A stretch of DNA of 46,054 bases from Oehlia diaphana (Eukaryota > Glomeromycota > Glomeromycetes > Glomerales > Glomeraceae): the NCBI GenBank assembly GCA_003833135.1, contig QZLH01000023.1, positions 54,511 to 100,564 on the forward strand, in the 5' to 3' direction. The notes under the pieces are model-generated. The model was not told the origin of the DNA. It did not search any database and saw only the letters and a list, made by a program, of their open reading frames with translations. Within the stretch, counting starts at the first letter, position 1; every line of letters starts with the position of its first letter. The translations under genes and the position numbers were made by a program. Positions 35,670 to 46,054 of this stretch are shown here, piece by piece.

Positions 35670-36879
35670 TAATATATGCTTCCGGTTGTTTTATTGCAAG
35701 TTGAAACAGAAGTATTTGATATAACTTTCGTCAAACGACAAGTCTTCTTTATTTGTAATAATTTCGATATGTCTCTTGACTTATCTTCTCTACAAAGATT
35801 GTGGCAGTAATTGTTACTATTGTGAACGCCACATATAGTTATTCTTTTGTTCCGGTCTCTTATCAAATAGGCTACTCCTAATATACAATATCAAAAAGCA
35901 AATATTTATGCTTTATCTTGAATTATACAAAACCTACCTCTATGGAAAAGGAAATCGTTGGATAGTTGTCCAACATTTTTTTTAAATTTAAAAATTTTAA
36001 AAGTACTATATATTATTATTTTTGGAATCATATCAATTTATTTTCTCGAGACAATAACAGTACAATGTAAATTTTATGAACTAAGGAAACGCGAGGACAT
36101 ACTATAATAATAGATTTGCTAAATATGAGCGGATAATGGAATGAATAATTCGCCATTTACACCAAGCTTGGAATAAAAAAGTGGACAGGCTATTCCGGCA
36201 CATGATTCAATTCAACTTGGTTTTTTTTTTGAGTAAAAACATGCGATAAACGGCAAATTTGCCTAAATCTAACTAATAAATCAATAACGATGGTCTATTA
36301 ATTTCAAATGTTCTTCTTTTTCAACTTAATAAAAATCATATTTAAAGAAGTGTTTTGAGTATGACAATTTTCTCAGACTATATTGTTTAAAGAAGACTTC
36401 TATACGTCACGTAAGAATTTCGTATTCTTACTATGGCGGAACTTGGTAGTAAGTAGATGCATAAATCAAACAGCACAATTTTGCATATCACGGATTTTTG
36501 AGAATATATTTTATAATAAATTTTCTTAAAAAACTGAGAATTGAGACTATATTAAGAATTCGAAATAAAAAATGACTTTGAGTGAAAAAGAATTTTTCTG
36601 TGTATATTAATTTAGTTACCTGTTATAAACGCGTGAGCTTGTTAGTTAGTCCACTGTTACATTTCTGTAATAATATTATTTCGTTAAATAGCACTAATTT
36701 GTCAAGTAGTAAGATAGAATACTAGGATTTTTACTTATTATGATCCCTTTGTACGAGAATGACGTACGGATAAATATGATCCAAAGACATACCTCGTTAT
36801 ATAGTGATGATATAAAAAAGATAAACCTAGACATCATCAAGGAAGTTAATTATAAAATTATTTATTTATGATATTTCAT

Positions 36880-37062
36880 CCCCATAAAAAATTTTATCCG
36901 TTATTTCTGTAAAAACTCCGTAAAAATGAGCCTTTCACGGATCCATTCACGGAAATGTAAATAATTCGATAAATTCCGTGATATAAAGTTATTAATTCCG
37001 GAAATATGAGCCTTTTACGGAAAAAGATGAAATAAAAAAAACGGATTGACTTTTTTACAGGG
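36880..37062. mobile_element. 183-bp MITE, second copy of the element in the PPR pseudogene
   Basis: Begins CCCCATAAAAAATTTTATCC and ends GACTTTTTTACAGGG, and aligns along its whole length with 19133-19316 with scattered substitutions and short indels. Flanks read CAT on both sides (36877-36879, 37063-37065), so the duplication may be longer than the TA seen at copy 1 or coincidental. No gene is interrupted here. Confidence 0.85.
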
Positions 37063-38250
37063 CATTATTAATAGTTAAAATAGTAATAAATTAGAGAATC
37101 ATGAGAGCTGAGAAATCGATACTTCCACGTTTACTACATCATAAAACACTGTTCAAACGCCGCGCAATACATTAATTATATATAACACGATAATGCCAAA
37201 GATTCATTCTCCTTTCTTATGATTTCAAGTTTTTCAACCATGACCTATTGAAAGGTATTTACATTTTCCTAGAATATTTTATTTAGCGATATAATATTAA
37301 ATGACTGTAGCTCAAACGCGATTATGTATCATGGTCAGATTTGACCATGCGCCAAATGTGTCTGTGATAATTAGAATTAATTTTGTTGAATGTGCAACAT
37401 CAAATATTCCTGTTCCATGATAATTTGAGATATGACGGTAACGGTAAACTATGCTCCAAAGGTATCGACTACACCGGAGTATAATACGATAAGTCATAGG
37501 TGTAATATCGGTATTCCAAATAAATTAATCTCATTAGAATCATTGATACTGCGATCATGTGATAAATCAGAAGCAAATGATATTACGCTTATTCTGATAC
37601 AAATTAGGTCGTGAGAAACCATAATAAAAGTTGTACAATTTCCATCATCCAAATGACCCCCTGCATTATGATTGGCAACTGTTATAATTCTAAATGAACA
37701 ATAAATTATATGAACAATGATGAGTAACTTATAACTGTAAACTGTAACAACTTTAATGATTTTGAAGCAGAATAATTGATGATTACAGTAGTATTATACT
37801 AAAGTTAAATATTCGAATGTCGTAAAAAGAACTTTATCTACTAAACATCTGTTTATTTGTGGCAATATTGTTGATATTTTATGCAAAGATATCTAAAGTA
37901 CGCACATATACATATATATATAAACAACAAATACTTAATTAGGTGGTTCCGAACAATACGTAACTGTATATAAGTTGTACAGTTTATTGAGATGATGTTT
38001 AATATATGCGCGATTTTCTTAATTTAAATAAAGGTTTCCATATTTTTTTTTGCTGCAGTAATTTGCGACATTTAACTGTTAGACAATTAATAATTAATCC
38101 GGTGTAGATCATTTACTTATGATTACTAACAGATATTTTTATTTGTTCTGTACATGCATATCTGCTGCACCATTTTTTTTCATTTAAAAAACAAATTATT
38201 ATCAAAATGCGGTGATAACATGCTCTGCACTAATTTGATATTTTTAATAA

Positions 38251-38293
38251 AAAAAAAAAAAAAATGCGATTTATCGTTATTTATCGTTGTACC

Positions 38294-38324
<31 letters not shown>

Positions 38325-38347
38325 AAAAAAAAAAAAAAAAAAAAAAA
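38251..38347. repeat. Long poly-A tracts
   Basis: Several A-runs, one of about 30 and another of about 25 bases separated by CCT. Such runs are prone to length error in assembly. They could also mark an old retroposed 3' end, but no processed copy is visible upstream. Confidence 0.85.
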
Positions 38348-39091
38348 TTTTTACGGAATAAAAAATATATACAACATATGATTATTGCTCAATGATTATT
38401 ACTAGTACATAAAAATAATCGGGAATTCTATATTTTGAACTAAGTATTTAGGAAGACAGTTTTAGTTGCCACACTTCACGTAGCAATTTTATTGTGCCAA
38501 AAAATGTCATTTTTAAATTTTTTACTTTAAGTTCATAAGTAATGAATTTATTCAAGTGATGAATTTACCAATTATGCTAAAATATCCTGTGCATGGAAAT
38601 ATTTTATATTGCATTATACAAAAAAAAAATAATTTCCTAATTTTTTTTTACGAATTCTCTAGTTGTGAAAATCGTGCAACATAACTACTGAACACGAAAA
38701 AAAATTTTCAACTTATTATTACGTAAACCGATTTTATTTTGAATTTACAATTAAATTAATACAAATAATGAGAATTATAAATTCTAACCTTAATTTTATT
38801 TGTTTTACTTATGTGTTGGTGTTCTGATAAACATAAAACATTTTATGCAGCTATCAGTTTATCTGTAAAAATATCTCGAATATCTGTCTAGTCAGTTGCG
38901 CCACATTCAACAAGTCAAGAATATTATTACGAAACAGATATTTTAACTGTTAAAGACAATTTACAAATTAGTAAATATTAAGGAGAACCCAACACACTCG
39001 AACTTATTTAAAGGTCTTCCGTTTGATTGTTGAATCGAAATTTTTAAATTTTTATTCTTTATCATCAAAACATTTAAAATCGTATTAAAAA

Positions 39092-40945
39092 ATGATTCAA
39101 ACCAATGTTACACAATTAGATTGTCCCGAATTCAGACAGAATCAACCACAACAAATGTCTGTATATAATTTGTCTAATACTTCTAATACTTACCCCATTA
39201 CTTTGGACGGACAACCCCTGCATCAATTGCAAAATAATTTAAGAGAACAAACTTTTGCACAACTCCTAAATCAATCGCGAAATAATTTAAGCGAACAAAC
39301 TTTTACTAGACATAAACAAATTTGCGACGCCTATTTTTCACAACTCCTAAATCAATCGCGAGATAATTTAAGTGAACAAACTTTAGCTGGACAAACTTAT
39401 TCACGACACGTACATCAAAGTTATCCACATCAGTCTCCACCTATATACCAAGGTTATCCACAATTATCTCCACTTATATACCAAGGTTATCCACATCAGT
39501 CTCCACTTATATACCAAGGTTATCCACATCAGTCTCCACTTATATACCAAGGTTATCCACATCAGTCTCCACTTATATACCAAGGTTATCCACATCAGTC
39601 TCCATTTATATACCAAGGTTATCTACAACAGTCTCCACCTATATACCAAGGTTATCCACAACAATCAACGTCAGGCACATATAGCATGGATCAAAATAAA
39701 GAACCTGACGTATTGCCATTATCATCTCAACCGTGTCATAAATTAATGCCAGCGGTAAATTTAGTAAATCAGTCTCCACCTATATACCCAGGTTATCCAC
39801 AACAATCTCCCAGTTATCCACAACAATTACAAATATCGGATCAAAATGGAGAACCTGACGTATTGCCATTATCATCTCAACCGTGTCATACAGTAATGCC
39901 AGCGGTAAATTTAGTAAATCAGTCTCCACCTATATACCAAGGCTATCCACAACAATCTCCCAGCTATCCACAACAATTACAAATATCGGATCAAAATGGA
40001 GAACCTGACGTATTGCCATTATCATCTCAACCGTGTCATACAGTAATGCCAACGGTAAATTTAGTAAATCAGTCTCCACCTATATACCAAGGTTATCCAC
40101 AACAATCTCCCAGTTATCCACAAAAATTACAAATATCGGATCAAAATGGAGAACCTGACGTATTGCCATTATCATCTCAACCGTGTCATACAGTAATGCC
40201 AACGGTAAATTTAGTAAATCAGTCTCCACCTATATACCAAGGTTATCCACAACAATCTCCCAGTTATCCACAAAAATTACAAATATCGGATCAAAATGGA
40301 GAACCTGACGTATTGCCATTATCATCTCATACAATAATGCCAGCAGTAAATTTAGTAAATTCCCAAACAACATTTACTGACAAGCCATCAAATTTGCGAA
40401 ATAATTACCAAACAATTACGAAAACTGCATCCAATACTAAAAAAAGAGATCCTCATACTTTTGAATTAATTCTTATTAAAGATAAGAAATCTATCATACC
40501 AAGAACGTACGAATATTTTTACTATATTCGAGATTAATCTTTTTCTTAATTAAATTACTAATAATTAAATTACTAATTAATTGCTACTTTTGTTTAAATA
40601 TAAAAATGTTAGAAGAAAATTAATGAACCTTGTTCGTTTCGAAGATTATTCGGCTATTGGAATCAAACGATCAATTGAAGAAGTATATCCACAACAACTA
40701 AAAAATGAAGATTGGGGATTTTTTAAATGCAAGACAATTAAACACAAATCGCCCGATGTACGCGGATCACATAAACTTGTGGCTGCCAACGAACCACAAA
40801 ATGTTGAAGAGGTCAATAGGTAATTATTATAAATGAATTATCATTTCATCATTGTTATTTAAATTTAAAACTTATGATTGAAATCAAACTTTTTAGCATT
40901 TCTGGTTTCAGAAATCGGATTTACGTAGGAGTTAAAAAAGAATGA
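39092..40945 (+). CDS. Tyr/Pro/Gln-rich repeat protein with basic C-terminal segment
   Basis: The first exon (39092-40506) is followed by introns that keep frame into 40613-40819 and 40897-40945, giving about 556 residues. Residues ~40-105 contain three diverged copies of a QLLNQSRNNLSEQTF unit. Next come seven copies of an 11-residue unit SPLIYQGYPHQ, then four ~50-residue units (QSPPIYQGYPQQSPSYPQ ... SDQNGEPDVLPLSSQPCH ... VNLVN). The C-terminal ~145 residues lack repeats and look folded (DPHTFELILIKDKKSIIPRT, FEDYSAIGIKRSIEEVYPQQ, NEDWGFFKCKTIKHKSPDVR, and the end RNRIYVGVKKE). No family is recognised. The repeats resemble YSP-type intrinsically disordered, phase-separating sequences. There is no signal peptide, so an intracellular role is likely. 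Splice sites are GT..AG (AC|GTACGA, AG|GTAATT) and were chosen by frame; an unspliced 481-residue form ending at 40537 is the alternative. Confidence 0.68.
39431..39661 (+). repeat. 33-bp coding minisatellite, seven units
   Basis: Seven in-frame units of 33 bases encoding SPxIYQGYPHQ. Four central units are almost identical at the DNA level, including silent sites, which points to recent expansion by unequal exchange or slippage. Confidence 0.92.
39770..40360 (+). repeat. 150-bp coding minisatellite, four units
   Basis: Units start at 39770, 39920, 40070 and 40220; the last lacks 9 bases (QPC codons). A partial unit (39683-39769) precedes them. Units 3 and 4 share changes (AAAAATTA for ACAATTA; ACGGTAAAT), so they are the newest duplicates. 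Each larger unit itself contains one copy of the IYQGYP core of the 33-bp repeat. Confidence 0.92.
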
Positions 40946-43900
40946 ATGAAAATGATTTTACGTCATATAATATTCGTGTCAATTATGACACCGGATATTT
41001 GTTCGCTGGCCAGTTCGTAATCATTTGCCGATACAGCAGTATATGCTGTTGAGATTACTTAAACATGTTGTAACTACTAGTAAAAAGAGATTAAATTATG
41101 AAAATAATTATAATTTATTGTTCATTTGTATTATCATTCATTTGTATTATATTAATTTTTATTTATAAAGAAGTCAAGTTTTTTATTTTCCTTTTTGTTT
41201 CCTACTCGAGCTTCCTTCTCTTTGATGGTTTATTATTATTTTTTCTTTTTTTTCTTATCATTAATTTTTTTTTTGTGAATTAAATTGAAGTTGAATTTTG
41301 TCTCAGTTTACGATAAATAATAAAATAATAAAGTTATTTTTTTGCGTTACAAAAATTGTTCATTATGAGTAACTACATACATAATTATTTTTAGATTTTA
41401 TTACAATAGCTATGCAGTAAATAAACTTAATATTGTTTACTATTTTTGATACGCAAAGGAGGTTATCAAAATTTTTTTAGTACGCCGTTTTTTATTAGCA
41501 CAATACAAGTATGTATGTGGGATCATTCCAATACCAAAAAATTCACCTCGATGATAATCTACGGAGCCAGCCGATGGTTTCTGAGAATAATATTTGTGAA
41601 TTACGCCCAATTAATTACAGATAATATGAACAGATATTAATATATTAAAATTATTGTTACATATTATTTCGTGAGAGGTATGATAATAGCTTGTAAATGA
41701 GCATTAATTTGTGTAATTATCCTAAAAATATCCTAAAATGGTTTTTTTATTGCAAGCAAATATTTCATTGTAGTACAAGCAAATTTCTTGCGAAATTCCT
41801 TATTTGGAATAGCGGAAAATAATAACAAATAATAATATTTATTTAATTTGATTTGTTGATAGTGTAAGATTTACAAAAATTTATCTTTAAAAAAGTATGA
41901 AACACAATTTTTATTTTAACGAAGGTAGTGTAATTCGATTAAAATTTGTATTGCTATTGCTATCTTTAGTATAAATTATCTGTATAGTTTTCATGGCTAA
42001 ATATCGCGTGACGTGATACAAATTTGTAAGTAAAGGAAATTTTAAATAGTCTTTTTTTTAAAAAAATATTTTTATTTACAACTTGAGGGATGAATTCATA
42101 AATTCGTTTGGATTGGTGCTTCACGAATTAAATATTTAATTTAGGGGACTTAATTGGATTGGATTTCGTTATTAAATTTCCAATATATCTAGCGTAATAC
42201 CCCACGATTAACATTTATTACAAGAAACAATTTAAGTTAATACGTTAAATCTTTAAAAGTTTATTATTGGTCAACCTATTAGTATTATATTTGCGTATGG
42301 CGTCTCGTGTTTTGTCATGTATATTTATAAATGAACAGGCAATTCTTTTGTAACTTTACATATATTGCATTCTTTACGTAACGTTAATAATGATACGTAT
42401 TAAAACATCAATTAATTATTTAACAAAATATTCTGTATTAGATAATATTTAGTTAAAGGGAGGTGACAAATTGTGAAGTTGTCTATATTGACATGACAAA
42501 ACTATACATTAAGTTTTGATTTGCTTAAATCATTACTTCACAGGTATATGAATGATACGTACTTCTTTACTCTATATATGAGCGACAGGATTTAATCAGA
42601 AATTAAGTTAACTCGGGAAAAGTTAAGAATGTGGATTAAAAAACGGAAGAAACAGAATATGACAACGTTGGACTTTATGATCATGTGATCACGATAGGTC
42701 GTTCGTTAAACACTAATTAATCACCACACCAATCACCCCAACTCACATCACCTCTCATTTTACCCATATAATCATATAATTTTGAACTATGGGACTAAGG
42801 ACCAAGGATTAAACACAGATTTCTCACTCAACTTCAAAATTTTGTATTCGTTCGAGTATGTTTTAACGTGTGGAGAGTTGGTTGTACCTACCTTCACTAT
42901 ACTTGACAAAATATAATAGAAGAAAAAAAGAGGAAAGAAAAAGGATAAAAATAAAATTTGCTCATGAGGTATTTATATTCATTGAAGATCACAATGTGCT
43001 GACTCATTTCTTTGTTTATATCGGATCATTATTAAAATTATAGTAATTAATAGTTTACATTTTCGCGTCTAATTATTAGATAATATTTGTTACGTCGATT
43101 ACGCCAATTATGTGACTAGTTTTCGGTAATTACTTATTGATAGCTAGTCCAGTGATGTAATAATTATGTAAGCAGTTAATAATTTCCCGTGACTGTTAAA
43201 GTATTTTTTTTGTTTTTTTTTTGTCTTTATCATCATTTTTTAAATTTTGTAAATTTTTTTTTCGTCAATTTGTGCTAGCAATACACTATTCTCTGATCGA
43301 AGTTGAAAGAAATGCATTGATATTTCTGCAGTCCTAAATCTACTGGGAAACTGGGAAACATCTTATGATTTGATAGGAGAGACATTTGCGCTTTGGTAAG
43401 TGGACACTGGACAAGTACCAAGAAACTGTAAACCACCCGTATTTCAGTAGGTGAACAAAATTGTTTTAGTGATGAAATGGAGGGAAATGGTCAATAAAAA
43501 GAACATATTGTAAATAGAATCTAACTATATTCATCAACGTTTAAATGAAACTGGTAAAATATTAAAATTTCTTATTATTTATTATAGTAATTGTCAAAAT
43601 ATATTGGTACTTAACACTTTATTTCCTCTATAATTTTTTATCACTTTTAATTACTTTTTATTAATCTTTATGTTTCTTTGAAATTTATTAAAATGAATAG
43701 AATGAAAACAAAAAATAATGCTTATAATTCTTTTGTGCACGCTTTTAATTTGCTGCTAGTCTTGACAATCACTACCTATTCCTTTATTTGAGATACATTT
43801 TAATCTATTTTTATGAAAAATACGATCTATCTTTACGATACTTCTTGGAATGTTTCTAAACAAATTTTTTAACGCGTAAAATTCATTTTATGGTGGTTCG

Positions 43901-44078
43901 TTTTAATTGGCGGAGTTTCAGTTATATATATTTTCGTAGCTCCGGCAAAATGCTGACCGGAATTACTGAACGACCCTAGCATCACCATGCAAAAAATGGT
44001 AGCCGGATTTGTTGCCAGGTTACATATAATCTGCGCACATGATCCGGACGATTATTTTCGGTAATTATAAAACTTTAT
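40946..44078. other. 3.1-kb intergenic stretch, no gene seen
   Basis: Frames at 41098-41283 and 41446-41640 are short; the first is only Ile/Phe/Leu, the second has no motif. A TGATCATGTGATCA palindrome-like string lies near 42678. The 43915-44060 patch (CTCCGGCAAAATGCTGACCG and further CCGG-containing words) is GC-richer than its surroundings and is probably a worn transposon end. Confidence 0.5.
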
Positions 44079-44193
44079 CATATGCGCCAATTTCTGGAAT
44101 TTGGCTTTTTCATCAAAAAAACCAACTTTATCGTGTAAGTACAAATCACCAGGTGCATAAAAATAATAGATCAATGTCAGCTGATGTGAATAA
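44079..44193 (+). repeat. Exact 115-base direct repeat, copy 1
   Basis: Identical base for base to 45492-45606, from CATATGCGCCAATTTCTGG to GCTGATGTGAATAA. It ends immediately before an ambiguous base (N at 44194), which suggests a contig join and a possible assembly duplication. Confidence 0.95.
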
Positions 44194-44194
44194 N
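44194..44194. other. Ambiguous base (N)
   Basis: The only N in the window. It lies directly between the 115-base repeat and the hAT transposase piece, as expected where two contigs were joined. Confidence 0.95.
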
Positions 44195-45551
44195 GTATTA
44201 TATATTCTTTCACCACACACAGCTTTAGCAATTAAAGATTCTATTATCAAAATTGTTTCAGAATTAAATATTGCAGATCGATTAATTGGAATTACTAGTG
44301 ACAATGAAGCAAAGATGTTAGTGTCATGGGATATTTTTTTTGTTATTTTTATTGTTTATTTATTTTTTTTATTATTTATTTTTATCTTTAGTTATTTTTA
44401 GTTATTTTTAGATAGATTACTTGTAGTTGTTTTTGGTTGTTTATAGATTAGATAAAAAAGCAGAAGCTTAGCGACATAAGGTGGCTGAATACAAGTGGCT
44501 GTATAGACAAATGTGCCCAGATCGCTACAATTGGCCGGGAGATGATATTGGCCAGAAGACGATTATGTCCGAAGGACAGAATTGTCCTTAAAATTTAATG
44601 TTATATAAGGGACCGTTGTTGAAGGATGAAGATACAGTTCAGTTTAGATTCGTATAGTCTTATTGTTATAAGTAGATATACAGATATTACAGAGCACCGG
44701 TTGAGGCAGTAATATCGTATTTCTTTATTTAATGAATAAACTTATCGATTTGCTTCCGAATTATTGATATATGTTTTATCACATTGTTTATTATTGTTGT
44801 TTCATATCGTTTATTATTATTTATTAATTATTGTTATACATTGTTGATTTACTACATACATTTACAATTAATTGATATTATAAACATACTATCCGATTTA
44901 CCCTTAACTAGTACCTCATTGATCATCATTTACAATCGTCCATTATTATTTATCATGTATATTTTCACCTTATTATTAGTGATTTATCATCATAACACCT
45001 TACCACTTGTTATATATTGCCATATTACCTTACCACTCACATACCGATTCTTATTTCTCTCTCTGTTACTACCTACCAAACATCATAAATTGGTGGTAAC
45101 ATTAGCCGTGACTTGACTGATTAAAGAAGATCTTAATTTATCAGAATTTTGCCACTATCGCTGTACAGCACATATTTTAAACCTTGCTGTTGAAGCAGCA
45201 CTTAATACAAGTATAGTTCCTAATTGTGTCAAAAAGTTGCATATATTTATTAGTACAGTAAGAAATTCATCTAAACAAATGGATAAGTTAAAGGAGTTTT
45301 TTCAAGTTGAAAAAATTAAATTTAAAGTACCACTTCCAGATTGTACTACAAGATGGAACTATACATTCTATATAATAGATCAAGCATTAGAAATTAAACC
45401 TCTTTTGGCTTATTTAGTATCAAATCTTACATCATTATCAAATAATTGGCCAAATGAAGAAGAATGGAATATACTTACCATTTTAGCAGACCATATGCGC
45501 CAATTTCTGGAATTTGGCTTTTTCATCAAAAAAACCAACTTTATCGTGTAA
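44195..45551 (+). pseudogene. hAT-type transposase relic, split by an LTR insertion
   Basis: Two pieces of one transposase. Piece 1 (44195-44321): LSPHTALAIKDSIIKIVSEL, ADRLIGITSDNEAKM, the family's ITxDNxxNM block with the catalytic-type aspartate. Piece 2 (45102 to about 45500): LIKEDLNLSEFCHYRCTAHI, LNLAVEAAL, then KVPLPDCTTRWNYTFYIIDQ, the typical RCxxHxLNL and TRWNS blocks. Between them is a 780-base insertion. Across the joint the frame would continue except for one TGA at 45115-45117, where the family expects Arg (CGA). The usual C-terminal dimerisation domain is missing; the frame runs into the 115-base repeat and stops at 45549-45551. It is non-functional. The 5' part with a BED zinc finger is not visible upstream of the N. 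Confidence 0.8.
44322..45101. mobile_element. Probable solo LTR (780 bp) inside the hAT relic
   Basis: Starts TGTCATGGGATA and ends TGGTGGTAACA (TG..CA ends). TTAG occurs directly before (44318-44321) and after (45102-45105), a possible 4-base target duplication; one copy is explained by the transposase sequence itself. Inside are LTR-like signals: a TATA-type stretch TTATATAAGGGACC near 44602 and a poly(A)-type AATAAA near 44753 followed by an AT-rich downstream part. No gag or pol sequence, primer-binding site or second LTR is present, so it is a solo LTR formed by recombination. The minus-frame and 44784-45116 frames inside it are not genes. Confidence 0.68.
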
Positions 45552-45606
45552 GTACAAATCACCAGGTGCATAAAAATAATAGATCAATGTCAGCTGATGT
45601 GAATAA
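45492..45606 (+). repeat. Exact 115-base direct repeat, copy 2
   Basis: Second copy of 44079-44193; it follows directly on the end of the recognisable transposase (ILADHM...). The two copies lie 1413 bases apart and bracket the hAT/LTR block. Confidence 0.95.
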
Positions 45607-46054
45607 AATTGATCGTCATATGATTTTTTATTTCTTTTAATATAACATCAATAAAATTTAAAAAATCGGAATAAAATTAATGTGATAAAATTTTAAATAA
45701 CTCCACGTACATGTATGCTAGACGGATAATTTATATTCATTTGAAAGAGGAAACAAAGGCCTATCTAATGAATCTAAAATCGCATGAATTGAATCACTGG
45801 TTGTCGAGTAAATGCGCTCAGTATAATTATTTTTAATTTTTAACTTTGATCGTTAATATCTCCACATCTAGTGATTCAATCTGAATGATCTTTAATTACT
45901 AAGATAGAGTACGTTCCCACCTTTTGAATGAATATAAAATTATTTGATTAGCACGTATGGATGCTGAGATATTAACGAACATGTAAATTGCATAAAACCT
46001 GATATAAATAAATTTTTAAAGTTACATTTCTTACCAAAAAATTATTTTCACAAG
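45607..46054. other. Terminal stretch with imperfect inverted repeats, no gene
   Basis: CGTTAATATCTCCACATC (45852-45869) is answered by GATGCTGAGATATTAACGAA in reverse complement (about 45960-45979), and TTGAATCACTGG near 45785 by CTAGTGATTCAATC near 45868. This is probably a worn foldback or MITE-type repeat cut by the window end. Confidence 0.45.

Larger units (their letters stand above)
35670..39091. other. Intergenic stretch with MITE copy and poly-A tracts, no gene
   Basis: Contains a small perfect hairpin near 36411-36431 (GTAAGAAT and ATTCTTAC around TTCGT), the second MITE copy at 36880-37062, and long A-runs at 38251-38264 and 38293-38347. Frames at 35651-35866, 37312-37497, 37432-37614 and 38154-38381 have no family features; the last runs through the poly-A tract. 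Confidence 0.55.

Noticed and set aside
38154..38381. 75-codon frame with polylysine
   Set aside because: The lysines come from the long poly-A tracts; not a gene.
41446..41640. 64-codon frame with mixed composition
   Set aside because: No recognisable motif, flanking splice signals or repeats; too short to support as a gene.
44784..45116. 110-codon hydrophobic frame
   Set aside because: Lies wholly within the proposed solo LTR and has Ile/Leu/Tyr/His composition from AT-rich DNA without family motifs.

Overview
The window looks like nuclear DNA of a very AT-rich, intron-dense fungus. The best guess is an arbuscular mycorrhizal fungus of the Rhizophagus type (Glomeromycotina). Reasons: long A/T runs between genes, many short GT..AG introns of roughly 45-140 bases, asparagine-rich proteins, an N-terminal WD40-like peptide of a style I associate with large Rhizophagus families, and many decayed transposon pieces. 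The organism call is inference; the exon structures below were read by hand from splice sites and reading-frame continuity.

Layout. 1-10 kb: a WD40-like gene fragment (minus), a long stretch with nothing recognisable, an asparagine-rich gene broken by a frameshift, a pair of diverged direct repeats, and a secreted, probably GPI-anchored 8-cysteine protein. 10-15 kb: a 196-bp TA-flanked MITE, a complete 12-exon SDR gene of the methionine adenosyltransferase beta-subunit / RmlD type, and a single-pass membrane protein of unknown role. 15-23 kb: an even more AT-rich island around a decayed pentatricopeptide-repeat (PPR) gene that carries a MITE insertion. 23-34 kb is the conserved, gene-dense core: a small secreted protein, an NDUFA4/B12D-type respiratory-chain subunit, a DMT-superfamily transporter, the ESCRT-III subunit Snf7/CHMP4, and the 18-exon ribosome-biogenesis gene UTP21/WDR36. 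34-39 kb: a 914-bp element with ~200-bp terminal inverted repeats and a second copy of the PPR-gene MITE. 39-41 kb: a Tyr/Pro/Gln-rich protein built from two coding minisatellites. 41-46 kb: mostly empty, then a hAT-like transposase relic split by a probable solo LTR, with an exact 115-base duplication ending at an ambiguous base (N).

The genes do not form a pathway. The housekeeping ones serve separate systems: mitochondrial electron transport, endosomal sorting, small-subunit rRNA processing and membrane transport. NDUFA4 and the transporter are convergent; the transporter and Snf7 diverge from a 0.6-kb shared promoter region; Snf7 and UTP21 are convergent. No tRNA, rRNA, CRISPR array or prokaryotic-type operon was seen.
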